From Acestrorhynchus altus (lineage: Eukaryota > Chordata > Actinopteri > Characiformes > Acestrorhynchidae), in contig CM067507.1 in the NCBI GenBank assembly GCA_034509495.1, positions 23,378,530-23,442,529 of the forward strand: 64,000 nucleotides of DNA, in the 5' to 3' direction. The notes beneath the pieces were generated by a model. The model was not told where the DNA came from. It was given only the letters and a program-made list of their open reading frames with translations, and made no database searches. The stretch's first letter is position 1; each line of letters opens with the position of its first letter. A program made the position numbers and the translations under genes. Below, in pieces: positions 53,671 to 64,000 of this stretch.

Positions 53671-56211
53671 CGAAAGAGAGAGACTGTATGGGATTGTTAT
53701 GCGAGAAGGCCGTGTGTGCTGTATTTAGCATAACTGAGACACTAATGTTTTGAAATTAGTAGATAAAACATCTTAAGCCCTTAAATGCAGGTAATATCTA
53801 ATCTTTCTTCAGTTTTGTCTTCAGTTTGTGAAGCATGCTCAGGTGGCTTGACGTCTGGTGTGTTGACTCATATTTTGACCATATTTTGTCTTAAGAAACA
53901 TTTGGATCGCTCTCATGACATGTTTAGAGTCATTATCTTGTACTGTGAAGTGCCGTCCTACTAATTATGCAGCATATAACATAGTATAATGAAAATGTGT
54001 AGCTCTACACACTTCAGAATTCATAATGAAAATTGTATCTGCAGTCACACCATCATCAATAAACAGCAGTGACCCAGTTCCACTGGCACCCATATGTGCT
54101 CATGCTATAACACTGCTTCCACCATGTTTAACATATGTCTCGATATGTCTTTTTTTCAAGCTGTTGACTTTTGGCATGTCAGTGTATCTTTTGGGAGTGT
54201 AAGTACCGCAACTAAAATGATTAGATATATTGCCTACATTTGGGATGCTTTCTCTTAATGAGATGTCCTTTTTTGCAGTGTAGATCACACGCCAGCAGTG
54301 CAATACTTCTCTACTTGCCTTTATCACATCTCTATACTCAAAGCCTTTCCCTTCCTCCTGTACTCAATCTAACTGCATTTTTTACTACTCTTTTACAGCT
54401 TGTTTGTGTTCCCAATCACCGCCCTGGACCTCTGTCTCTCCCACTACGGTTCTGTACTGTGATCTCTCCAAAGGGCTTTGCCCCCCAATAAGATTCTATC
54501 AGCTACTCTGATAGGAATAAAAAACAAACAGAAACAAACAGACAGAGGAAACAAAGAGAAGAACAGCAACAAGCACATAGCTGGCCTTACCAAATAAAAA
54601 GCCTGTTTCAGTCCGCTTCCTCTGAGCCAGGGTTGCAGAGCGTCCTCTGTCTCTCCCTGACCGCTAGCTGTGCCACAATCGCTATTACACCCATATCAGA
54701 CAGGTTTCAATGGTCAGACGCTTTCAGTACTGTCATTTCAGGCCCAATGGCCCGCAAGAGGCTTTGTCTCCTCACAAATAACTATAATCGCCCTTATCTA
54801 CAGGCTGGTGAAGCCCTACAACACTATCTTATCGCCCACCAAATACGTTTCTGTGGACTATCTCCAGAGGACGCATGAGGGAAAATTGCCACTAAACCCA
54901 TACTAGCTACTGACATAAATCACTAGTAGAAAGGAGAATTGATAAGACCTATCTCCCTCCAACTTTAATCCACAAAGCACTTTTTGGGCAAGAGCAGGAT
55001 GGCTAACTTATTTCAAATTCAAAGGGCCATTACACTTTAAAGATAACAGGAAAATGGTGGTAATCAGATCAATCTGCAAGTTCAAGCCATGGTGCCAAAG
55101 CCTTATTTTAAAGGAGAATTAAAAGGATAGGACAAAATTGAGATTTGTTTTTGAAACAGAACCATCTCACAATCATTGACCACCTCAACTATATCCATAC
55201 ATGGGCTGCACAACAGTGATAAGCTTCTGCTTCTGCCTTCAATAGCTACCTTTACCTCTTATCACATACATGTGCAATACCTCTGCGCCAGCTAGGAGGT
55301 CTATAGACACCATCCATCATGAGCGGCAGAGGAGAAGAGTCCGGCATTTCTGCCATTGTTTAATGCATAATAGAAGAAGAAGAACAATGGAAAAGGACAC
55401 TAAATATCGGGTAAATGTCTGACTCTGTCCTCAGAAGACCCAGGTATTCATAAAGAACTCCACATAAGACCCAGGCATTGACATATGATCTTTTATATCA
55501 CTCATAGACACCCACCAACATCTGCTTGGAGGTGTGGAGACTGATGTCATGGCTGGGTGGAAAGACCACTATTAAATTTAAAATGACTACATATTACTTA
55601 CACATTTACACTCTCTCTCACATCCTGTTCAGACATAAACCTAATGCAGTTTGGAAGGTCCGTATGAAATGTTCTCGGCAGCAGGTCTCTGAAACATTTG
55701 GCAAAGTTGTCTGTGTTTAACATTCCATAAATCTGCCATGACACAGTTAAATTTACACTAGTTTGCTAGCACCCGAACCTATTAAGGTGCCTTAGCTCAA
55801 GCTGTCAGAACACTGACAGGTTGCAGGCTGCTTTGGTCCACCTCCTCACATTACATCTGATTATCCTATCTTCAGCAGGTACATTTGCTGAAGATATGAT
55901 AAACACTTGGTGGAAAATTCATTTTGTTCCCCAGTTCTTCAGGTCCCAACTCTCAAGGAAATGAGACAACCATGTGTACACATGAAGACAGGGTATTGTA
56001 TGGGGCCCTGCTCAAGCTGCTCCTGTTTTTCCCCTTTGCTATGCAGTATACATTACAGTGTGGGCCTGGCCATGGCCATCTACGAAGAGCTTAATTGTCT
56101 GTGATCACCTGCAGCCCTACAATGAGCCGAAGAGCCAGCAGCATGAGCCATGGTTAATGAGCGGACTGCTGTTATTGTTTCTGAAGAAAACAGGACAGAG
56201 AATGAGTTGCT

Positions 56212-56235
56212 GGAGAGAGACAGAGAGAGAGAGAC

Positions 56236-56285
<50 letters not shown>
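56212..56285. repeat. (GA)n microsatellite with GACA units
   Basis: About 74 bp of GA with several CAGA interruptions in the 5' half. Confidence 0.95.
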
Positions 56286-56287
<2 letters not shown>

Positions 56288-57802
56288 ATGTCACAGTAAT
56301 TCTTTTCCTCACTCTCCCTCAACAGCTGTCAGGGAGTTGGAGCTCCATCTCAGCAGCTGGTTCTGAGGTTTTAGTGCTCACTGCCAAAAAGACTTGAGTC
56401 TTGACAAAACGCCCCTCAAAACACAGATTATAACTATCATAACTCAGTTTAAATGAGACTCCAAAGCCAATGTGAATGTGTCATCAAATCTGAGGACATT
56501 TCTCTGGACCCAAGTGCAAGTGTGTGCAGATCCAGTTATTCTGCACGAACACCCAGTGTCAGACTGTATATGATTCCGCTGTATTAGCAAACTATGACAT
56601 TGTGGAAAACACATTTTCCCTCAGCTCGACTGCTGTTACTTCTCATAAGGAGTTTGCACTAGCATATGGTTCCATGTGGGCTAAAGGTACACTGGCTACA
56701 CCCTGCAAGGAAGCAATCATTGGAGAGAACTGAGAGAGAAAGTGTAGAAGGGAGAACTGTTAGTTTACAAATGATACAATTACCGGGACACTGGAGTAGT
56801 GCTGTCTGAAGGAGACAAAAGTGACCTAAACGAATGCCATGGGGATGGGGGGTGGGTAAGAGATTGACATTCAAGCTGTAATTGTGCTTAATCTAAATCA
56901 GGCATTACTAGGGGCCTGATTCTGTCAAAGTCAATGAGTTCATCTATTTAGTTTGGGGACAATTAACTGCTGCAGATGTTTGCATTTACTGTTCTTGAGG
57001 CTGACTGAGGAGACAGGCAGAGAGTCCCAAATGTTACAGCCAGCCTGGTCCTGTCCTGAGTTGGACTTTGTTTTTTTTTCATAAGCTCAGATACCACTCC
57101 TCGCATGACGTTGTATTTTCCGAAGCAGATGTTGTAGCATCCATAGCTCCTCCTTTAATGAAGCTTAACCCTCAGAACCCTTCAAGCATCTGGAAAGGAG
57201 ATTTACCACTGCTGTGAGTCACACAGGACACAGACCATTCACAGCCCTAGCTACCCTGTTGATATTTCCGCTACAAGATTGTCTGTTGTTTTTGTTCATG
57301 TCTGCTCCTCTTTTCCCACTGTGGAAATACGAATATAAAAAGAGCAATCCACAAAATATCTTCCATCTCTCACTTTGTCTAAAAATCTGAAATGCGTGCA
57401 TGTCTGGTCTAAGTCACCTGTCTTCCATTGAAAAGTGATGCATAAGTTGCAGATGTGTAGTCCCATTATTAGGCAAAGTGTGAAAAAAACTTGTTTTAAA
57501 TCTATTAAACTATTAAAACACAAACAGTTGTACTGTTCATGCTTATTTTATCGGGCAGATTGAGTAAACATTTAATAGTGCAGGCTAGAAAAAGTCAGTT
57601 CTCTGGTTACTGATTCAATTAATTGCAAGATTTGAGATGGAGGTCAAACCTGCAGGAAGGTTGGACAGGAAAAGGGTTCTAGAGATACATGAAAGTCAAA
57701 AAGACTGAAAAAGCACTGCATAAGATCCGAGTGTACATTCATTCACAGTTAGGCAAAAAGTTTCTCCCTAAGGTTATATATCCTGTCAACTCCAAGAGCA
57801 CA

Positions 57803-57839
57803 ATGGGCAATCCCGAGGGAAGTGTGAAAGAACCCAAAG
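57803..57839 (+). CDS. Possible first coding exon (speculative)
   Basis: An ATG in a favourable context (CACAATGG) starts MGNPEGSVKEPK and runs into a consensus donor, AAAG|GTAAGA. No promoter elements or downstream exon could be linked to it. Such short matches occur by chance. Confidence 0.2.
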
Positions 57840-59129
57840 GTAAGAGCAAAAATATATTGTAGTACGGTTTATGCTAGAACTGCAAAATTAAGGGTGTACT
57901 CACACTAGGCACACTGTACCATGCTCCAGCAAGATTCCCTATCAAAGCTGGTTCATTTGATGAGTGTGATCACTCCGAACAGTGCTCAGGTTCTCTCAAA
58001 GAGGTGGTACACATTATACACCTCCAGTGAGAGCCCTAATTGTGTCTGAATATGGAACCCAAACATGAAGTGCTACCTCTGTGAAGTCTTTTTTTTTTGC
58101 TGCACGATTAATAGAACTTTGTTGTACTGTGCATCACTGGAAATGTGAAACTTTTACTGTAATAACTATTTAATATGACATTACGTTGTCTCAAAGTCTG
58201 CAATGTGCCTTCAAGTGTTCCAGTAAAATGCCATTGACTTCATTCTTACCATGAACGAATGAATGAATATAAAAAAACGAAACAACTGATGACTAAATGG
58301 AACATAACATCATTTTAAACATTTGAAAAAGCAGCTACATCACTGGTCTAGATACTTTGGTCTGATAGAGAGTTGGCTAAACATTCCCCCAGCATCCACG
58401 TCTCAGACACAGATCCCCAGAGGTTTTAAAATTACCCAGCTTGAAGAAAGTCTGCCAGAGAGTAAACATCATAAAAACTTAACATACTGCAGGACATACA
58501 GATCAGAAATCAAATGCAGGAGCATGATGTCAACTACAAACTTTAGTAAATATTAGTGCAATCAAATCCTCACAATGAATGAGTAGCTGTCTCAGGAGTT
58601 TTGCCCTTTATTTGTATGTGAATGGGAGACAATGTGAGTTCTTTCACCTCTGCTTTGGAGGTACTGTGTTTTGAACACACTGTATGGCCTCCTGTGGTGA
58701 GCATTCATTTATCAAATATCTGCAGAGCAAAACCTGGAGAACAAGGTTCATGAAATATTATTTTAAACTTATCACCCCCTAATTACACCCTAATTAAACG
58801 GCAGGCTTTTTATTTAGATAGCTAACTTAAAACTTCTGACCATTCATTAGCTACAGAACTAATAGTATGTACATTACATAGTGATGATAGCAAACAACTG
58901 AAACTAGGTCAAATGATTTTTCCCATCCCAGATTAATACGAGGACTGCTGGAAAAGGGGAAATCCATTCAGAATGGAAAGTATTGAGGAGGGATGTGGCA
59001 CGGATTCATATAGAGAAAATAAACATATATGAGATACAACAAAAACAGTACGGAAAAGTGCAGACAAAGCAGGTTGTCCTTGCCGGTTTCCTCCATAAAA
59101 CAAGGCAAATGTCTTCTCGCTGGCTTGTG

Positions 59130-59250
59130 AATCAAGGGCCTTCTCCCCGGCCCGTTACCACGGCTGCCTGGCCGAGGGGACGCAGGGCGGGGCACAGCAC
59201 GGGGGGAAGCCAAGCGCTTCCTGCGCCCAGTGCTGGCACACTGAAAGACT
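59130..59250. promoter_or_regulatory. GC-rich island with near X-box and GC box
   Basis: This is a strikingly GC- and CpG-rich patch in otherwise AT-rich DNA. It contains a GC-box-like GGGCGGGGC near 59187. At 59154-59167 it has GTTACC-AC-GGCTGC; the other strand reads GCAGCC-GT-GGTAAC, close to the RFX X-box GTNRCC-N-RGYAAC. It could be the promoter of the minus-strand CNBD1-like gene, whose first exons must lie upstream. Alternatively it is an unrelated CpG island. No transcript evidence is available. Confidence 0.4.
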
Positions 59251-59277
59251 CTCACGGGAACAGGGCACAAGAGCAGG

Positions 59278-59279
<2 letters not shown>

Positions 59280-59346
<67 letters not shown>

Positions 59347-59390
59347 TGTGTGTGTGTGACTGCGTGCGTGCGTGTGTGCGTGTCTGTGTT
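59280..59390. repeat. (GT)n microsatellite with GC/CT interruptions
   Basis: About 60 perfect GT bases followed by a mutated tail (GTCTGTG, GCGTGCGTGCG), bordering the GC-rich island. Confidence 0.95.
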
Positions 59391-59670
59391 TCTCTGTGCC
59401 AGGCAAGCACAGTCAGACCCCACTCCCCATGGTTCTGGATGGGGAAATCTGGCTTTATGGCAGGAACAGATGTAAAAACATGCAAGGACACTCAAACAAG
59501 CAACACATGAACTCACCAACACGCACACATACACAACCATTGGACACACATGGTGATCCATGGAAGCGGATCAAAAATAAGATCACATCATCATCAGATG
59601 ACCTATTCAGCAAACAAACACTTCAAAAGGAGGGCTGCGGAAAAGGCAGCAGGGTGCAAGTCACACATTC

Positions 59671-59726
<56 letters not shown>
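59671..59726. repeat. (CA)n microsatellite
   Basis: An uninterrupted CA run of about 56 bp, complementary to the GT run 280-390 bp to its left. Confidence 0.95.
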
Positions 59727-59730
<4 letters not shown>

Positions 59731-62700
59731 TCTTCGATTATATATATCATGATGTCACAATAAAAAAACAACAGTTTATGATATCCTTTGTGTGTTTACC
59801 TTCTCAAAGCAACCTCCTCAGGAGCCACCTCTGACATCTGATTCAGTTCACATAAAAAAAGTGGTAAAGCAATGTAATTCCCACAACTCACCCCTTTACC
59901 ACACCCCAAACGACCAATCGATACGCATTTGGTACCTTTACTTTGGTGCTTTATTTTGCAGTGGAGCAACATGGCTAAGATACCCAAGTACCTGACCTCA
60001 ATCAGCTGGTTTACACCTGGTGTTAACATGCAGCTTGTACCTGGAGAGTATCTGGATATATTTTAACACTTGTCAGTAAATTGTGTCCCCACTACATGAG
60101 CACACGTTCACCTTCACATACACAATGGCACATTCATATACACACACAGTGAGGAAGACAGAGAGAGCAACAAGGAGATAGAAGAGAAATAGATCCACAG
60201 AAAAAGTGAACAGTGAAAAGTGAATCAAAGTGAATAGTTAGTAGGTTATACACTTATTAGTAATAAATGTGGTCAAGATCCGTCTCTGACCACCTTCAAA
60301 TGTGATTTGCATAATCTGGTCGCAATCCGATCACAGTGTGTCTAGGGAGTGTTTATAGCCTGCTTTTAATGCAAACAATTAACATCCAAATGTGATCATT
60401 AAAATCTATATGCAATCACCACATGCACATGTTTATACTGAGTGTAAACACGCTCAATGTCACTAAAAATACATTGGGTGCATCTCAATTATGTACTACA
60501 CATTAATACTCTAAAGAATATGTTATTTTACTAATCTTAATAATGCAGGTTCAGCAGCTAAGTGCAGCATTATGAGAGAATGGATCTTCTTGTTTACAAA
60601 GAAATTTATGGACAAGCTGACAGATAAAGAACCAGCATCTGAATGTGAAAGAAGCAATCGGACAGTTGTAGTAAAGAAATATTTCAGGATTTTATAAAAA
60701 TGATCATGTTATGTAGTTCTATGCAATTCCTGTGAGTGTTTTTCTGCCCACTTAAGTTGCATAATCATTTTTAAGCTGTTCTTTTACCGTAAAAATGCTA
60801 CATAATGCTCCTTTAATACACAAAACACACTAATCTGTTTCATACTAACAGGAAATGATGAAGTGCTACTTTGCCAATATATGTCATATTCTCTTGCCAC
60901 CAGTGTTGCTGCACCTAATACTGTTGTCCAGCATTTTTATTACATTTTTCTAGATGTGTATAGGCCCTGCCTTTCCATTTAATGTTGCAATGGGCAACAA
61001 CAGTGTCCATCAAAATGATAAAAAGTATGGCTCATGGATATTTGAGTATACTGAACTTTGACACGTCTCAAAGACGAGTTAGTGTTACTATTTAGTACGT
61101 AATTGGGAGGCAGTCATACACTTCTATTATATTAGCCTTGTAGCTAAGAGTGTAATGATTTCAGTGGAGATTGAAAGATCTTATTTGGAACAGTGAACGT
61201 GTATCACTGATACACTGATACAACCCTCAGTGTCCTCCAGGGGTCCCTCATAGATCATCTTCTGTGTACACCACAATCTGAGTATATCTTATCAGAGGGT
61301 GCAGATAGGGGGAAAGGCTTATGATTTGTTATGCATGCACCAGCACTCAAATGACCAGGTTTTATGGCTTTTTTGTCATTTTAACTCATTATGTTTGCCA
61401 TTGGAGACAATGAAATGGCTCTATTTGAGAACACTTTTATAAATCTATTGTGTGCTGAATAATTACAGTTCTGCAGAATTAATGTTAACATCCAAATGAT
61501 CAAAAATCTTCAGAAGCTTCTGAGTCTGCACAAATGCAGATTGCATCCTTATTGCCCTACTGCACATGCATGTAAGTGACAATTTTACAACAGATGTAAA
61601 AACTTTCTTAACTTTAAATGTAGTTCAATGTAGGGAAACACAATGTCAAAAAGGGAACATAGAAGTATTTTGCATTGCAGAATAGATATGAAACCAACTC
61701 AAATTTGAATTTTTGAACAAAATATGTCTGGACTTTAAACTCAAATGGCACTGGAGTACACCATTACAATGCTATTTCTACATGGTGGAAAGAGACACTG
61801 CACCTTTGCAATAATACTAACAGCAAGCAGAATGCATAGCTCCACTGTGGTATCCTGTCCACTTCCCTCTCTTTAAAACATACTGGTGACCCTGTTTCCC
61901 CTTCATCCGGCACATCTCTCAAACATACTCTCACACTGATGGATTACAGTTGGCATATGTAGCCCAGATATTCACATAGTGTGCTGGAAAAAGGAGAGAG
62001 GAAAAAAGAGGCTAGCAACAGCCCACGGCAGCCCCAGGCATGCCAGCAGATCACACAGGCAAATGTAGAGAGATTAGCTCAAAGCCTATCCATATGTGGT
62101 GGAAGCCATGCATGCAAGGAACACCTTTCAGTGCCCTTCACCTTCCTCAGATACTCTACCTTTTATATAAATGTTATGTATTAGTGTAAATAGGTTCTAT
62201 GATTACAGAGACCCATTTTAAAGATTGTTTAATGAACAATATATAGCTTAACCATGCTAAGCAATCAAATGTTTATTTGAGTAACATTTGAATAATGTTT
62301 ATTTGAATAACATTAGCACCACTGCCAGATGAAGTGAAAAACACTGATTATTTTCATCTTCAGTGGCATCTGTCAAGGGGTGGATATTGGACAGCATGTG
62401 AACAGTCTGTTCTTAAAGGTGATGTGTTAAATACAGGAAAAATGGTCAAGAGCCAAACTGCCATGTCTAACCAACTGGGTCAGAACAGGTCTTGTGGACC
62501 AGTGACAGGGAATGCACACCTAATGTAATTCAAGGAAGCCCCCTTAAAAAGTTACAGGACTTAAAGAATCTACCACTAACCTCTTGGGGCTTCTTTACAC
62601 TTGGCATTGACAGGTGTTTTGGCCGACTGGGCCACATTTGGGTTTCTCTTGTCTACAGGTTTAAACACCACTAAGATGCTTTGTGTTTGGATTATGATTG

Positions 62701-63254
62701 GATCAATCAAAACACGTTCAGAAGTGGTCAAAGACAGATCTCATCCACATTTAACACAAGTGTAGAAATGTGTTTTCTGTGATTGGATTCCATCTGGCAA
62801 ATGGAAAGACTCTAATGTTAATACCAGATGTAAACATGCCCATGGTGTCAAGATACCATAGGATAACTGTGAGTCCATGCCTTGAACGGTGAGTTCTGTT
62901 GTACAAGGGGAACTTCCTTAATATTAGGTAAGTGGTACTAATGTAATGGATGATCAATAAATAACCACTGACTGGATTACATGTGACAATGGTTTATGAC
63001 TGCAGGGGTGCACATTTGAATTCAACGTTGAATTCACTTTCCATTTTCAATGTGTAATATAGCTGAATACTGCATCACTCCAGCAGCTGAGTAGGGCCAT
63101 TTCTAACAGATGGCACAGGGGCACAGATCCCAAGGGAAGCCCTGGCCCTGTTTGTGTGATTGCTGAGATGTTGCTCCCTCTTTTAAACATGTTTAATGTG
63201 TTTAAAATGCCTTTAAAATATATATATTATATAAACATGTAAACATACCTACAA
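59727..63254. other. Unannotated sequence
   Basis: No gene or clear repeat was recognised. The open frame at 61981-62184 (plus) is polar and has no supporting splice or homology signal. Confidence 0.45.
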
Positions 63255-63960
63255 TCAGGTCCAAAGTATTTGTACAGTGACACAGTGTCTGTAATTTTGC
63301 TTCTGTACACCATCTCAACTGACTTGAAATAAAGACATGAAGATATAAGTGAAACATAGATTTTATTTGATAGGGTTAAATAAAATCTGTTTAGGAATCA
63401 CAAACATTTTCATTGAGTGAAAAGCAGTTTCATGACCAGGTCTGGAACTATGGAATTAAAGGTCTGGAGTTGATTCCACATGCTGAATTATCTTATTCAG
63501 AGGAACTTTCAATGTGCAGCCTAAAGAGGTGTGAATACAAGTGAAGGAAGTCATCATTAGGTTGAGAAAAAAAGATAAGTCTGTCATTGTCTACAAGTCT
63601 ACAGTCAAGATACGCCTTCATGAATGTATGTAAAGGAGATGCAAACCACTGGTAACACAAAAATAAGGGTCAAAAATCTGTCTAACATGGTGGTGGCATT
63701 ATTATACTACCACTCCAAAGTTTTAAAACTGACATTTAAGCTCTTCAAGCCCAGAGAATAACCTTTTTTTGGGAACAGGTCAATGGTTAACAACTTACAG
63801 CTGGTCTCTAGCAATGGAAGTAAATTAAGCTTTGTAAATTGCTGCAAACATTGAAAGCCAATTTTACAATTCAGTGTTTTTTTTATTCAGAAAATTCAGT
63901 AGTCTGCATAAAAGTAGTGTTGGAACAGGCTGTGCCCTCTCTGTCATAGTATTTAGACAG
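63255..63960 (+). pseudogene. Tc1-like element relic
   Basis: It starts with AGGTCCAAAGTATTTGTACA and GTGACACAGTGTCTG, a terminus shared by many fish Tc1 elements. Further in, plus-strand coding traces appear (AATGTATGTAAAGGAGATGC, TCTAACATGGTGGTGGCA). It extends towards the window edge, where its far end is unclear. Confidence 0.65.
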
Positions 63961-64000
63961 CATTGCAATGACAATAACAAACCCTTGACAAATTAAGACA

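Larger units (their letters stand above)
53700..59129. other. Upstream or intergenic sequence
   Basis: It is mostly unique and has few recognisable repeats besides the GA array. Complex patches at 54.60-54.90, 55.25-55.45 and 57.0-57.4 kb are candidates for regulatory or untranslated sequence. No exon could be supported except the speculative one at 57.8 kb. Confidence 0.4.

Noticed and set aside
58968..59561. Longest open frames of the window (197 codons minus, 175 codons plus)
   Set aside because: They run through the GT microsatellite, giving Cys-Val or His-Thr repeats, and have no coding character outside it.
1..64000. tRNA, rRNA, CRISPR or bacterial operon features
   Set aside because: None seen. 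tRNA-like boxes occur only inside SINEs and the spliced gene is eukaryotic.

Overview
This window looks like ordinary bony-fish (teleost) nuclear DNA, probably from an otophysan such as a characiform, gymnotiform or catfish. It is AT-rich and intron-dominated. It carries many dinucleotide microsatellites, Tc1/mariner relics, hAT-type MITEs, tRNA-derived SINEs and CR1/L2/Rex-like LINE fragments. I see no operon, phage, CRISPR array or other prokaryotic feature. Nearly all short open frames are chance frames in introns, repeats or intergenic DNA.

The one host gene I can reconstruct lies on the minus strand between about 48.8 and 35.3 kb. Eight exons have canonical splice sites and exactly compatible phases. 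Together they give 895 nt (298 codons) without a stop. The product has two cyclic-nucleotide-binding-like (cNMP) folds and best fits CNBD1 (cyclic nucleotide-binding domain-containing 1). A ninth, weaker upstream exon candidate at 53.2-53.4 kb is also in phase. A GC-rich island at about 59.1-59.25 kb contains a near X-box and could be the promoter. The terminal coding exon and stop were not found with confidence.

Layout: 0-12.6 kb is intergenic and repeat-rich (Tc1-like relics, MITE fragments, telomere-like arrays flanking a SINE). At 12.6-21 kb there are hAT MITEs, a LINE C-terminal fragment, a reverse-transcriptase relic (19.1-20.5 kb) and a Tc1 relic. At 21-30 kb there is a 914-bp hAT-like non-autonomous element with a perfect 8-bp target duplication, plus LINE fragments. 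A nearly complete Tc1 element occupies 30.0-31.5 kb. At 33.3-34.9 kb there are two coding-like plus-strand segments. CNBD1 exons and TE-filled introns span 35.3-48.8 kb. From 49 to 64 kb there is upstream or intergenic sequence with microsatellites, a MITE, the GC-rich island and another Tc1 relic.

A single MITE family with Tc1-like ends supplies at least ten copies here, two of them interrupted by other elements. I did not find a clearly new biological system. The items most worth a second look are the plus-strand coding-like segments at 33.3-34.9 kb, the unusual nucleotide-binding motifs of the CNBD1-like protein, and the (TG)n tracts placed directly at two of its 3' splice sites.
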